Source: an uncultured Clostridia bacterium
Lineage (GTDB): Bacteria > Bacillota > Clostridia > Christensenellales > DTU072
NCBI GenBank assembly: GCA_944363505.1
Contig: CALVUD010000002.1
Location: 1 to 64,000, forward strand
Length of the DNA: 64,000 nt
Reading direction: 5' to 3'
The notes under the pieces were generated by a model. That model ran no database searches and was not told where the DNA came from. It worked only from the letters and a program-made list of their open reading frames with translations. Position numbers and translations under genes: made by a program. Shown here piece after piece: positions 52,813-62,421 of the stretch (positions are counted from its first letter, which is position 1; each line of letters starts with the position of its first letter).

Positions 52813-53023
52813 CTCTGACGGCGTCCAGGATTATTTCAACGCTCCAACCGCGCCCCGTCGGTATCAGTCTTAGCGCAAGATCTCCGGCACCGTATTCGAA
52901 ATAACCCGACATGACTCTGTCCAATTCGTCCAGCAGCATTTTGCCGAAGCCTTCCGGAAGGCTTGAATCTTTCCCCAAAGTTTTTTGCATTTTACGCGTT
53001 AGTTCATCGGCTTTTACAGTCAT
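52790..53023 (-). CDS. minE: MinE-like division topology factor
   Basis: 77 residues. The C-terminal part (LPEGFGKMLLDELDRVMSGY, then EYGAGDLALRLIPTGRGWSVEI) resembles the MinE dimerisation domain; the usual N-terminal membrane helix (LLDFF-type) is absent and replaced by VKADELTRKMQKTLG. MinE drives MinD off the membrane. The ATG at 53023 overlaps the minD stop as ATGA, with GGAG 6 bases upstream, so it is favoured over ATG 53029. Divergent, hence moderate confidence. Confidence 0.65.
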   Translation of the reverse strand: MTVKADELTRKMQKTLGKDSSLPEGFGKMLLDELDRVMSGYFEYGAGDLALRLIPTGRGWSVEIILDAVRVKSLRLL

Positions 53024-53790
53024 TGCCATCTCCTTTTAAATAACGAAAACAGTCCCCTGCCGGTATCCGGCGAGTATATTTTGTCGGACTTGCCTTCAAT
53101 AAAATCGGCAAGACACGCATACGCCTTGGCGGATTCTCCCTTTTCTCCGCATACGGCGTTGATGCCTATGACGTCGCTTTCCGGTAGCGCTCCGACCAAT
53201 TTCAGACGCATCAGTTCCGCTATTTTTTCGGGAGCGACAGCCTCTCCCCTATCCGTCAGGTCGTAGCGAACGCGATTTACAACGAGACCGACGCTTTTGA
53301 CGTCGTAAGTATAAAGCAACCGCGCCGTCCTGTCGGCGTCTTTGACGGCGCTTAAATGCGGCGTGGTAATCACCAAAGCTTCCTTTGCCGCGCATACGGC
53401 GCGGTGAAATCCGTTTTCCACACCTGCCGGCGCGTCGATTATAAGATAATCGGAGGTCATGTTAAGCACCGAAGCGATCGCCGCAAAACGCGCCGCTTTG
53501 ATCTTATCCGAAACTCCGCATTTGACGGAGGGCAACAGTTTCAGATCGGGATAATCCTTGTCGCTGACCAATGCTTCCGCAGGCTCGATCCTGCCGTCCG
53601 CCACGTCCAATATGTCATAGACGACCCTGTCTTCCAGATCGAGAGCGACGTCAAGATTATTCAGCCCGATATCGGCGTCCACAAGAGTAACGCGCCTGCC
53701 GCGTGCGGCGAGCGCTCTTCCCAGATTTGCCGTAACGGTCGTTTTTCCGACGCCGCCCTTTCCCGATACCACGACTATCGTGCGAGCCAT
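53020..53790 (-). CDS. minD: Septum-site ATPase MinD
   Basis: 256 residues. The deviant Walker A KGGVGKTT (11-18), VDADIGLNNLD and IIDAPAGVE are diagnostic. The C-terminus RGLFSLFKRRWQ is the amphipathic membrane-targeting helix. It blocks polar division together with MinC (not in this window). Its ribosome site lies in the stem of a terminator-like hairpin just upstream. Coupled to minE by ATGA. Confidence 0.95.
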   Translation of the reverse strand: MARTIVVVSGKGGVGKTTVTANLGRALAARGRRVTLVDADIGLNNLDVALDLEDRVVYDILDVADGRIEPAEALVSDKDYPDLKLLPSVKCGVSDKIKAARFAAIASVLNMTSDYLIIDAPAGVENGFHRAVCAAKEALVITTPHLSAVKDADRTARLLYTYDVKSVGLVVNRVRYDLTDRGEAVAPEKIAELMRLKLVGALPESDVIGINAVCGEKGESAKAYACLADFIEGKSDKIYSPDTGRGLFSLFKRRWQ

Positions 53791-53792
53791 AA

Positions 53793-53837
53793 AAAATCAC
53801 CTCTGCCCATTATATCGTTCAGGACAGAGGCGATATT
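53793..53837 (-). terminator. Terminator of valS overlapping the minD ribosome site
   Basis: CGCCTCTGTCC, a 13-base loop and GGGCAGAGGTG, followed by ATTTTTT and then the minD ATG at 53790. AGAGGTGA in the 3' arm is also the minD ribosome site. Confidence 0.7.
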
Positions 53838-53868
53838 GTCTAGTTATGTCGGAATAAACCGAAAGCGC

Positions 53869-56490
53869 TTATTTAAGGTCTTCCAGACTCTTTATCAGTT
53901 TGTCGCGCTTAGAGCGGTTTTCTTCCAGCTTTTTCTTTTCGGACTCTACCAAAGCTTCGGGCGCCTTGGACACGAAGCCGGGATTCGAAAGCATTCCTTC
54001 GCCGCGGCGTATCTCGTTTTCTACCGTTTTCAGCTCTTTTTGAAGCCTTAAGGTCTCCTGCTCGAAATCTACCACGTCTCCGAGCGGGATATACAGTTCG
54101 GCGTCGGCTGCGACAATTGAAACGAATTTCCCTTCGACTTCCGCCTTCGATTTGACATAGACTACGTTTTCGACGTTAGCGAGTTTTTTGAGGTAAAGTT
54201 CGTTACGTTTCAGATATTTTTCGGCTTCTCCCGTTATGCAAAGGTTGATCTTCTTAGACGGCTGAACGTTCATCTCGGAGCGAACGTTTCTGACGGCGCG
54301 GATTATCTCCTTGACGCGCTCGAAACGTCTGTACTCGGCGGTGAACGCAAATTTTTTGCTGTATACGGGATAACTTTCGAGCATTATCGTTCCAGACTCT
54401 CCGAATTCTTTCCAGATACGCTCGGTAATGAACGGAGTGAACGGATGCATCAGCTTCAGTATCTGTTTCAACACATACGTCAAAACCGCGAGTGTCTCGC
54501 TCTTACGGCGTTTGGAATCGCCGTAAAGCGCGGGCTTGGTCAGTTCGATGTACCAGTCGCAAAAATCGCTCCAAATGAAATCGTACAGCTTGGCGTTAGC
54601 CATGCCGAGTTCGTACTTTTTGAGATAGGTATTGACTTCCTTAATGGTAACGTTAAGCTTATATAAAATCCATTTGTCCGCTGAAGTGTAGCTGAAGCTA
54701 CCCATTTCAGGCAAATTTATGCCTTCGTCGTTCATAAGGACAAAGCGTGAAGCATTCCATAACTTGTTCAGGAAGTTACGGCTCGGCTCCATTTTGTCTT
54801 CGCTGAAACGGATATCCGATCCCGGCGCCACACCCGTTGTCAGGCTGAACCTCAAGGCGTCCGCTCCGTACTTGTCGATAAGCATTATCGGGTCGATACC
54901 GTTACCTAAGGACTTTGACATCTTTCTGCCGAGGGCGTCGCGAACTATCCCGTGTATCAACACCTCGGGGAACGGGATCTCTCCCATATGCTCCAGCCCG
55001 CTGAATATCATTCTGGCGACCCAGAAGAATATGATGTCGTATGCGGTTACCAAAAGATTCGTGGGATAGAAATATTTCAGATCCTCCGTTTCGTCCGGGT
55101 AACCGAGTGTGGAGAACGGCCAGAGCGCCGAAGAAAACCAGGTGTCCAAAACGTCCTGATCGCGGGTCAGCCTCTTGGAACCGCACTTCGGGCATACCGT
55201 GGGATCGGTCTTGTCCACGATGACCTCGCCGCAATCGACGCAGTACCACGCGGGGATCTGATGTCCCCACCAAAGCTGTCTGGATATACACCAATCCTTT
55301 ATGTTCTCCATCCAATTAAAATAAATTTTGGAGAATCTTTCGGGAATAAAGCTGATTTTTTTGTTCCTGACGACCTTGATCGCGGGTTTTGCGAGCTGTT
55401 CCATCTTGACGAACCATTGCTTGCTTACGATAGGTTCGACGGTGCTGTGGCAGCGGTAACAAACGCCTACGTTATGCTCGTAAGGCTCGATCTTTTCCAT
55501 CAGACCTTGCGCCTCGAGGTCGCTGACTATGCGTTTTCTGGCCTCGTCGCGGTCCAGTCCGCGGTATGCGTAACCGTTTTCGTTTATCACGCCGCCGTCG
55601 TCCATAATTCGGATGACGTCAAGATTGTGCCGTAAGCCCACTTCGAAGTCGTTGGGGTCGTGCGCGGGCGTTATTTTAACGCAGCCCGTTCCGAAATCCA
55701 GTTCGACGTAATCGTCGGCTATGATCGGGATCTCGCGGTCGGTAAGCGGCAGTTTAAGCGTCTTGCCGATCTTGTCGGCGTATCTGGGATCCTTGGGATT
55801 TACGGCGACCGCCGTGTCGCCCAGAAGCGTTTCGGGGCGCGTGGTCGCAATTACCATATAACCGCTGCCGTCGGCATACGGATAACGGATATGCCACAAA
55901 TTTGAAGCCTGCGGCTCGTATTCGACCTCGGCGTCGGACAATGCGGTATGACAATGCGGACACCAGTTTATTATCCTGCTGCCGCGATAGATCAGCCCTT
56001 TCCTGTAAAGGTTTACGAATACTTCTCGTACCGCTTTGGAGCAACGCTCGTCCATTGTGAACGCCTCACGGCTCCAGTCGCACGAACAACCCAGTCTTCT
56101 GAGCTGACGGACGATCCTGCCGCCGTAGGTTTCTTTCCATTGATAGGCGCGCTTTAAAAACTCCTCCCTGCCTATATCTTCCTTTTCGACGCCTTCCTCG
56201 TGAAGTTTCTCGACGATTTTTACCTCGGTCGCGATACTTGCGTGGTCGGTTCCCGGGAGCCACAAAGCGGAATAGCCCTGCATACGTTTGTGTCGCACGA
56301 TGATGTCCTGGATCGTGTTATTGAGCGCGTGTCCCATATGCAGCTGCCCCGTAATATTCGGAGGCGGTATGACTATTGAGAACGGCGGTTTATTATAATC
56401 GATTTCGGGAGTAAAGTATCCTTTCGATTCCCATTCGCCGTAAATAGAAGTTTCAAAGCTCTGCGGCTCGAAATTTTTAGGTAGTTCCAT
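53869..56490 (-). CDS. valS: Valyl-tRNA synthetase
   Basis: 873 residues. HIGH-type [15 protein letters not shown] starts near 40, the CP1 editing domain spans about 190-340, KMSKS appears as RKMSKSLGN near 525, and a C-terminal coiled coil ends the protein. A zinc-type cluster CVDCGEVIV...CPKCGS is present. No T-box leader is seen; only 34 bases separate it from pgsA upstream. Confidence 0.98.
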   Translation of the reverse strand: MELPKNFEPQSFETSIYGEWESKGYFTPEIDYNKPPFSIVIPPPNITGQLHMGHALNNTIQDIIVRHKRMQGYSALWLPGTDHASIATEVKIVEKLHEEGVEKEDIGREEFLKRAYQWKETYGGRIVRQLRRLGCSCDWSREAFTMDERCSKAVREVFVNLYRKGLIYRGSRIINWCPHCHTALSDAEVEYEPQASNLWHIRYPYADGSGYMVIATTRPETLLGDTAVAVNPKDPRYADKIGKTLKLPLTDREIPIIADDYVELDFGTGCVKITPAHDPNDFEVGLRHNLDVIRIMDDGGVINENGYAYRGLDRDEARKRIVSDLEAQGLMEKIEPYEHNVGVCYRCHSTVEPIVSKQWFVKMEQLAKPAIKVVRNKKISFIPERFSKIYFNWMENIKDWCISRQLWWGHQIPAWYCVDCGEVIVDKTDPTVCPKCGSKRLTRDQDVLDTWFSSALWPFSTLGYPDETEDLKYFYPTNLLVTAYDIIFFWVARMIFSGLEHMGEIPFPEVLIHGIVRDALGRKMSKSLGNGIDPIMLIDKYGADALRFSLTTGVAPGSDIRFSEDKMEPSRNFLNKLWNASRFVLMNDEGINLPEMGSFSYTSADKWILYKLNVTIKEVNTYLKKYELGMANAKLYDFIWSDFCDWYIELTKPALYGDSKRRKSETLAVLTYVLKQILKLMHPFTPFITERIWKEFGESGTIMLESYPVYSKKFAFTAEYRRFERVKEIIRAVRNVRSEMNVQPSKKINLCITGEAEKYLKRNELYLKKLANVENVVYVKSKAEVEGKFVSIVAADAELYIPLGDVVDFEQETLRLQKELKTVENEIRRGEGMLSNPGFVSKAPEALVESEKKKLEENRSKRDKLIKSLEDLK

Positions 56491-56524
56491 TTAAAATGAC
56501 CTCTGTATAGGTATTTGACTTATA

Positions 56525-57238
56525 TTATTTATCCTGTTCGGCTTCGGAAGAAGCATCCTTATCGCAAGCGGCATCTTCCTTTTCGTCAGTCCCGGTATTT
56601 GCGGGTTCGGATTCGGCGGATACGGAACCACCGGCGCGCGCCGCAGCCTTCTTTGCCATGATGCCTTTAATTATCGCGACCGCCTGTTTCAGATAATTGA
56701 AGAACGCCATATACGTAAGTACCAGACCGATTCCCAACACTATCCAATCCAGATAGAAAACTTTCGTCGCCCAGAACGGATGGAAAAACGACATTATGAT
56801 CGCAAGCGACAATGTCGCGGAAGCCACTTTCCCCATATAATTGGCTTTGATGTTCTTGCTGTCGCCCGCCATATAAATGCCGCCGAGCACCATCGTGCCT
56901 TCTTTCAAAAGCAACGCGACAATAAACGCCCAATGCACGAAGCCGATGATGACAAGCGACAAAATCGTGGCGCAGTGCATCAATTTGTCCGCAAGCGGAT
57001 CCAGCATTTCGCCGAGCTGTGTGCCCTGGTTAAAGCGTCTGGCAATAAATCCGTCAACCAGATCGCTCGACGCCGCGACGACCATAATGATCAGACCGAT
57101 AAGCGGTAAAGAATATTCCCCCACCTGCAAATAAGTATCTTGGTCGATGGTACACCACATGACGAACGGTACGCAAATCACCCTGAACAGCGTCAGCATG
57201 TTGGGGATTGTCCAGAATTGTTTAAGTAACTCTTTCAT
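56525..57238 (-). CDS. pgsA: CDP-diacylglycerol-glycerol-3-phosphate 3-phosphatidyltransferase
   Basis: 237 residues. The CDP-alcohol phosphotransferase motif DLVDGFIARRF...GEMLDPLADK (Dx2DGx2ARx8Gx3Dx3D) is intact near 60-87; five to six membrane segments. It makes phosphatidylglycerophosphate. A 45-residue acidic C-terminal tail is not typical of the family. Promoter upstream; valS follows. Confidence 0.93.
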   Translation of the reverse strand: MKELLKQFWTIPNMLTLFRVICVPFVMWCTIDQDTYLQVGEYSLPLIGLIIMVVAASSDLVDGFIARRFNQGTQLGEMLDPLADKLMHCATILSLVIIGFVHWAFIVALLLKEGTMVLGGIYMAGDSKNIKANYMGKVASATLSLAIIMSFFHPFWATKVFYLDWIVLGIGLVLTYMAFFNYLKQAVAIIKGIMAKKAAARAGGSVSAESEPANTGTDEKEDAACDKDASSEAEQDK

Positions 57239-57271
57239 TCGGAGCCCTCCGTCGATACACGAATTGCAATT

Positions 57272-57300
57272 ATTATATCATACCGAAGGTACTATTGCAA
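57272..57300 (-). promoter_or_regulatory. Promoter of pgsA-valS
   Basis: TTGCAA (57295-57300), 17-bp spacer, TATAAT (57272-57277). ATTGCAAT occurs on both sides of it as an inverted element. Confidence 0.75.
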
Positions 57301-57325
57301 TCGTTTACAAACGTGCGCGCGCAAA

Positions 57326-57358
57326 ATAAAACGCGCCCGGGCCGGAACGCGTTTTTCT
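57326..57358 (-). terminator. Terminator after the MreB-like gene
   Basis: AAAACGCG, a loop containing CCGGCCCGGG, CGCGTTTTATTTT in the minus direction. Confidence 0.75.
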
Positions 57359-57379
57359 GATATAACCGAACCTAAGCGA

Positions 57380-58369
57380 TCATTTGCCCGCAGGCTTTAA
57401 CAGCTTGGAATACTTGGGATCAGAAATCAGTTTTGCGGTATATCTTAAAACAGCGGTTTCGGGATCCATATCCGTATAGACGGGTATATGCAACCCGCGT
57501 TGCAGATAATCGGTCAAACCGTTCATCAACGCGCCGCCGCCCGCGATATACAACCCGTTCATTCTGACTTCGTCCTGTTTTTGTCTGGGTAACGAGGTCA
57601 TCAGCGTTTCCAGAATATCCATTATGCGCGAATAGCAGTAATGTATCGCGGGAGCTATCTGTGTTGCGGTTATCTCGAAATTCTTGCTCCTGAGATCCAG
57701 AATGTCCTGACCTATCACCGAAACCGAGGATGTGTCGACGGTATACAGGCTGGCAATGGCGCACTTGACTCGCTCTGCCGCCGCAGAGTCGATTTTGAAG
57801 TTCTTGTTCTGAAGCAGTACGTTTTTTATCTTTTCGTCCACCGCGTCGCCGGCGATGTCCACGGTGCATGCGGTAACTATGCCGTCCGAATTGATAATGC
57901 CCATGTCCGTAACGCCCGCGCCGAAATTCGCGATCATGGTCTCTCCGCCGTCGGTACGCGGCAAAAACGACAATACCGATTCTATCAAAGTTATATCCTT
58001 GTATCCGCCGCCCGAAACCGCTTTTTCCACGTTTTCGCGCTCCACCATACCTAGCCCTGACGGAACGGGCACGTACAGTTCCACGGCTTTGAACAACGTT
58101 ACGGGGATCAGCTTTTCGAAAATCTTCCTTAGAACGGCGCCCAGTACGTCGGGTTGACGGACGACGCCCTGAGAAACGGGACGCACCAGAACGGAATGTT
58201 CGGGCAAAGTGCGCATCGCCATGGCTTCGTCGCCGTATGCCAGCACCTCCGTAGTTCTCCCCCTTCTGATGACGGCGACATTGGGTTGACGGTACATCAA
58301 CGCGTCTCCGTAAATCGACAGATACTTGGAACCCGGGTCAATTACGAATTTTCTCTTTTGTAACGCCAT
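57380..58369 (-). CDS. MreB-like actin-fold protein with altered nucleotide motifs
   Basis: 329 residues, MreB length and overall pattern (PVPSGLGMVERENVEKA, GLYIAGGGALMNGLTDYL). However phosphate-1 is IDPGSKYLSIYG where MreB has IDLGTANT, and phosphate-2 is IANFGAGVTDMGI where MreB has VVDIGGGTT, so the catalytic acidic residue of phosphate-2 is an asparagine here. It may be a paralogue that no longer hydrolyses ATP. No mreC or mreD follows. It ends the maf-containing operon. Confidence 0.85.
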   Translation of the reverse strand: MALQKRKFVIDPGSKYLSIYGDALMYRQPNVAVIRRGRTTEVLAYGDEAMAMRTLPEHSVLVRPVSQGVVRQPDVLGAVLRKIFEKLIPVTLFKAVELYVPVPSGLGMVERENVEKAVSGGGYKDITLIESVLSFLPRTDGGETMIANFGAGVTDMGIINSDGIVTACTVDIAGDAVDEKIKNVLLQNKNFKIDSAAAERVKCAIASLYTVDTSSVSVIGQDILDLRSKNFEITATQIAPAIHYCYSRIMDILETLMTSLPRQKQDEVRMNGLYIAGGGALMNGLTDYLQRGLHIPVYTDMDPETAVLRYTAKLISDPKYSKLLKPAGK

Positions 58370-58372
58370 AGT

Positions 58373-58909
58373 CTATATCATCTCCCTAAGCAGTTCGACG
58401 GGAAGTCCGACTATATTTGAATAACTCCCCTCGTATTTTTCGACTACCACACCGTCCTGTATGGCGTAAGCGCCCGCTTTGTCCAGTACGGAATGAGCGG
58501 AAACGTAGTCGGAAATCTCCTTGTTGGTCAGATCGCGGAACTTAACCTCGGAACGTGCGACTTTACGCAACAGCCTGCCTTCCTTTAACACCGATACTCC
58601 CGAATAAACGGTATGCGTTCTGCCGGACAGTTTTTTTAGCATTTTCACGGCGTCCGGAACGTCTTTCGGTTTGCCGAAATATTCGCCGTCCATATATACC
58701 AGCGTGTCGCACGCCACGATCAGATCGTAATCGGAAAAAACCTCGGAAGCGGCGTTCAGCTTCCTGAGCGAAATCTCGGAAACGGTATCCTCGGGCGAAT
58801 CGCCGATATAGTTTTCGTCGCACGGAAAAGCGCGGACGTCGAATCCGGAAAAAATTTCCTTCATAAGCTCCCTGCGTCTTGGGGACGCGGAAGCCAGAAG
58901 CACTCGCAT
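58373..58909 (-). CDS. maf: Maf-family nucleoside triphosphate pyrophosphatase
   Basis: 178 residues. LASASPRRRELM at the start, the ACDTLVYMDGEYFGKPKD active site, and the SYSNIVGLP ending are diagnostic. It degrades modified nucleotides such as dTTP/UTP analogues and affects division. The ATG overlaps the ppx/gppA stop as TAATG, which fixes the start; the MreB-like gene begins 3 bases after its stop. Confidence 0.95.
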   Translation of the reverse strand: MRVLLASASPRRRELMKEIFSGFDVRAFPCDENYIGDSPEDTVSEISLRKLNAASEVFSDYDLIVACDTLVYMDGEYFGKPKDVPDAVKMLKKLSGRTHTVYSGVSVLKEGRLLRKVARSEVKFRDLTNKEISDYVSAHSVLDKAGAYAIQDGVVVEKYEGSYSNIVGLPVELLREMI

Positions 58910-60423
58910 TACAAAATCTCCAGATTCTTTTTGAACGCGCGCTTGAAGTCGCCCAACGCGCCCATGGCGTCCTTTATTTCCAAAGTACAGTCGCCCTGCG
59001 ATTTCGTCTTCAATATAACGGAGTCTCCGAGCACGTCGCAGGTTATCCCCACTATCACGCCGCCGCAGCTGCGGTCGAAGCATTCGGCTATCCTGACGAT
59101 TACGCCGAGTTTTCTGACAGCGGAAATCTCCTCTTCCGTCAACAGTTCCAGATATTTCAGGCAATCCAGCTGTTCGAGAGAATCCCTGTAATGCAAAGCC
59201 GCGGCGATGGCGCCCATTATCAGATCTTTTTGAGGTATCCCGTAAAGATTCGAATTCAGGATTATATACATCGAATGCTTATGGTGATCGTAGAATTTCA
59301 GAGCCTGACCTATGTCGTGCAACATACTGGCTACCCTAAGTACCTTGACGTAAGGACGGGGCAGTTTGTGAATAACTTTCAGCTGTCTGAAAAGCTGCAT
59401 CGAAAGGTCGAAGACGTGTTCGGCATGAGTGATGTTCATGTCGAAGTGATGCAACAGCGTATAAATGCTGTGCCCGAGTATGTCGCTTATCGGTTTTTCG
59501 TTCACGGACGGACAAGCGTATCTGAACATTGCGCCTTCTCTGAGTCCGGCGCCCGAAATAACTATTTCTTCGAACTGAGGTATATATTTTCTGACAGCTT
59601 CGACCACGGACAGCGCCGCCGGGAAAATGTCCGCTCTTGCGCTAGAAAGTCCTTTTATCCTCATCAGCTTTTCGGGCGAAAGAGGTTTTATCGTGTCGTA
59701 TATCGTTTCGAATTCCGTAAACGGGATATGGTAGTTATGCGCCATATCGAGCGGATATTTTTTTAGTTTTCTGCTGATTTTCCCGAGATTTCTCAGGCTC
59801 CCGCCCACGCCTATCAGCTTGGTTTCGGGATCCAGTTCTTTGAGCCACGTCAGCTTCTCCAGATGCTCCGTAACGTATTCCACGACGGCGTTTTGAGATT
59901 CCTCGGTATTGCCGTGCTTGGTGAATTTTTCGCTTAACGTTACCGCGCCGAAAGGCAGCGTGTCCTGTGCGATCATTATACGGCGGTTATAGTATATTAT
60001 CTTGGTGGAGCCGCCGCCTATGTCTATGATAAGCCCCTTCGGGACTTCCATGGAATTGATCACGCCCTGATATACGAAAGTCGCTTCCTCTTCCTGACTC
60101 AGGACCTGAAGCTTGATGCCGCAGGCGCTCTGTACTTCGTCGACGAAAGACTTCTGATTCTTCGCGTGCCTGACGGCGGCGGTCGCATATGCGAATACTT
60201 TTGATACGCCGTGAGACTCGTAGAGCGTGCGGAACGTCCTTAACGTCTTTATTGTCTGCTGGATACGTATCGGGCGCAGAAAACCGTCGATCTCCATATC
60301 CTGAGCAAGACGGACCGGCTCTTTCAGCTCGTCGATTACCATAAAATGCCCCGTAGGCATGATGTTTGCGATCACGAGTCTCGCGGAGTTGCTTCCCAAA
60401 TCGATGATTGCGATTTTTACCAT
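58909..60423 (-). CDS. Ppx/GppA phosphatase with C-terminal HD domain
   Basis: 504 residues. IDLGSNSARLVIANI at the start and LIIDIGGGSTKIIYY near 130 mark the ASKHA fold; residues 310-500 hold an HD domain (SMLHDIGQALKFYDHHKHS). It hydrolyses exopolyphosphate or pppGpp. Followed by maf through a TAATG overlap, preceded by a dehydrogenase gene 29 bases away. Confidence 0.92.
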   Translation of the reverse strand: MVKIAIIDLGSNSARLVIANIMPTGHFMVIDELKEPVRLAQDMEIDGFLRPIRIQQTIKTLRTFRTLYESHGVSKVFAYATAAVRHAKNQKSFVDEVQSACGIKLQVLSQEEEATFVYQGVINSMEVPKGLIIDIGGGSTKIIYYNRRIMIAQDTLPFGAVTLSEKFTKHGNTEESQNAVVEYVTEHLEKLTWLKELDPETKLIGVGGSLRNLGKISRKLKKYPLDMAHNYHIPFTEFETIYDTIKPLSPEKLMRIKGLSSARADIFPAALSVVEAVRKYIPQFEEIVISGAGLREGAMFRYACPSVNEKPISDILGHSIYTLLHHFDMNITHAEHVFDLSMQLFRQLKVIHKLPRPYVKVLRVASMLHDIGQALKFYDHHKHSMYIILNSNLYGIPQKDLIMGAIAAALHYRDSLEQLDCLKYLELLTEEEISAVRKLGVIVRIAECFDRSCGGVIVGITCDVLGDSVILKTKSQGDCTLEIKDAMGALGDFKRAFKKNLEIL

Positions 60424-60452
60424 AAGTTTTTTCCTCTTTATAAATTAACGGA

Positions 60453-61403
60453 CTATACGCGGTTCAACTCCCTGCCTTCGAGGAATGCCGCCAGATTAGC
60501 TGCGGCGCACTCCATCAGGCGGGACCTGGCTTCCACGGTAGCCCACGCTATATGCGGCGTAATGAAAGCGTTCCGAGCGGAAAGCAACGGATCGGATGCG
60601 TCCGGGGGTTCCGTCGAAAGCACGTCAAGCGCCGCACCGGCGATCGCGCCGGTATTCAATGCCTCGGCAAGATCGGCGTCGTTTATCAATCCGCCTCTCG
60701 CCGTATTGACTATTATCGCGTTATTCTTCATCAGCGAAAGGCTCCGTTTGTTAATTATACCGACGTTTTCATCGGTCAACGGGCAATTCAGACTGACTAC
60801 GTCCGATTCTTTCATCAGATCCTCGAAGGAAACGTACTTGAAACCGTCCTCCGGAAATTTCGACGGAGTTCTGGTATTGACCAAAACCCTCATTCCGAAA
60901 GCCGCGCCGACAGCGGCGACGCGTCTGCCTATGGCACCGAAGCCGACGATTCCGAGAGTTTTTCCGTATAGTTCCCTTAAAGAACCCAGATAATAGCAAA
61001 AGTCGGGAGCGGCGCACCAGTCGCCTCTTTTTACGGAAGCGGCATGCGTACTCAGTCCCGAATAAAGCTGTAACGTCAGTCCGAATACCGCCTGTACGAC
61101 GGATTCGGTGCTGTATGAAGGTACGTTCGTAACCGCAATACCCTTTTCGCGGCAGTATTCCGTGTCCACGTTGTTGTATCCGGTTGCGAGAACGCCCACA
61201 TACTTCAGATTCGGCAAAGCGTCAACCACGGTGCGGTCGACGTTGCATTTGTTCGTAATCATGACGGACGCGCCACCCATACGCGACGCTATCTCCCCGT
61301 AAGGAGTGCGCTCGTATACCACGACGTTTCCCAGCCTTTCGAACGGCGCCCAGCTAAGATCGCCGTGATTAAGGCAATATCCGTCCAGCACTACGATATC
61401 CAA
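60453..61403 (-). CDS. D-isomer 2-hydroxyacid dehydrogenase (glycerate dehydrogenase-like)
   Basis: 316 residues. NAD-binding GFGAIGRRVA, the catalytic arginine in NTARGGLI, an acidic residue near EPP and the histidine in ITPHIAW are all present. CNV..ATGYNN is typical of the glycerate/hydroxypyruvate group. The start is TTG at 61403 (MDIVVLDGYCLN), with GGAGGAG immediately upstream; a TTG at 61427 would put the ribosome site inside the gene. Confidence 0.88.
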   Translation of the reverse strand: MDIVVLDGYCLNHGDLSWAPFERLGNVVVYERTPYGEIASRMGGASVMITNKCNVDRTVVDALPNLKYVGVLATGYNNVDTEYCREKGIAVTNVPSYSTESVVQAVFGLTLQLYSGLSTHAASVKRGDWCAAPDFCYYLGSLRELYGKTLGIVGFGAIGRRVAAVGAAFGMRVLVNTRTPSKFPEDGFKYVSFEDLMKESDVVSLNCPLTDENVGIINKRSLSLMKNNAIIVNTARGGLINDADLAEALNTGAIAGAALDVLSTEPPDASDPLLSARNAFITPHIAWATVEARSRLMECAAANLAAFLEGRELNRV

Positions 61404-61436
61404 ACTGCTCCTCCGAATTTGTTTCAATATATTTCT

Positions 61437-61465
61437 ATATTAAAACAATTCCCAAGTAAAGTCAA
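61437..61465 (-). promoter_or_regulatory. Promoter of the dehydrogenase-ppx-maf-mreB-like operon
   Basis: TTGACT (61460-61465), 17-bp spacer, TAATAT (61437-61442). Confidence 0.75.
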
Positions 61466-61531
61466 TACCCGAATCTTTCCGAAGGCGGAAAAAGCGCCTA
61501 CCTAAGCGGTTTTCGGCGTTTTACCGCGCTA

Positions 61532-62398
61532 CTAAGAACTCTTTTTCGTGGCGTCCGAGAGGTTGTGGAAAGCCGCTACGTTCCTGACGGATTCGGTGCC
61601 GTTGATGCAGTTGGCTTTCGTCGTATATCCTTGAGACGCGAGGATGTTCGAGGTGTTTGCAGCAGTCAGCCTGAAACGGAACTTGTTTTCGCGGTCGCGG
61701 TAAATGACGAAAGTCGTTTTACCGATCGAAGGAACGTAGTCCTCGCGAGTGGAATCCACTTTGGTGGCTATCCGCGCCGCGTTGATGACCGATTTTATAC
61801 CGTTTTTACAGGCTTCTTTCGAGGTATATCCCTGGGAATGTCCGATGGTTTCTCCGTTCGAAGTCTTGAGACGGAAACGGTATTTGCCGCCCATATCGCG
61901 GTATATCTGAATGGTTCCGGGGCGTCTGCCCGCTTCGGGAGAATGGACGTGCTCTTTGAAAGAAGTCTCCTTCTCCGCGGGTTCTTCCGAAACCTCAACG
62001 GGCTTGGATCCGGGTTTTCTCTCCTTGTTTTTTACGGGAGCCGGCACCACGGAATCGACGTCCTCGGATTCATATTTGACGGGAAGCCGTATGGCGATAT
62101 TTGCGTTGACCTCGGGCGAATAGTCGCTTTCGGATCTTACGACGAGTTTGTCCACGTCGATCTCGCCCTCGACGGCGGAATCGTAAACGCTCTCGGCGTC
62201 CGCGTCGGAATAAGTATCCGCCTCATCCGTAGGTGCGGCAGACCTCTCCGCCTCGTTGTCGAATGCGGCGGCTTTCTTCTTTTTCGACAGTTTTACGCCC
62301 ACAACGATACCCGCGACGATTATCACGAGCGCGACTGCGGCGGCAATAACGTAATAAAGGTTGTTGCCCGTCGAGAAAAATTCGCTGATTTTATCCAT
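61532..62398 (-). CDS. Membrane-anchored protein with two DUF1508 (YegP-like) domains
   Basis: 288 residues. One membrane helix near 14-33 (YYVIAAAVALVIIVAGIVVG) with a short outside N-terminus, an acidic linker (35-160), then two copies of the YegP fold: GKYRFRLKTSNGETIGHSQGY near 172 and NKFRFRLTAANTSNILASQG near 231. Function unknown; such repeats occur in small stress-related proteins. It lies 23 bases after typA in the same direction. Confidence 0.8.
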   Translation of the reverse strand: MDKISEFFSTGNNLYYVIAAAVALVIIVAGIVVGVKLSKKKKAAAFDNEAERSAAPTDEADTYSDADAESVYDSAVEGEIDVDKLVVRSESDYSPEVNANIAIRLPVKYESEDVDSVVPAPVKNKERKPGSKPVEVSEEPAEKETSFKEHVHSPEAGRRPGTIQIYRDMGGKYRFRLKTSNGETIGHSQGYTSKEACKNGIKSVINAARIATKVDSTREDYVPSIGKTTFVIYRDRENKFRFRLTAANTSNILASQGYTTKANCINGTESVRNVAAFHNLSDATKKSS

Positions 62399-62421
62399 AA
62401 ACGCCCTCCTGCGGTTATTTT

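Noticed and set aside
56491..56524. T-box leader for valS
   Set aside because: Only 34 bases separate pgsA and valS; no specifier loop or antiterminator could fit.
58938..59766. Plus-strand frame of nearly 300 codons opposite ppx/gppA
   Set aside because: Antisense to a well-supported gene with all family motifs; no ribosome site.
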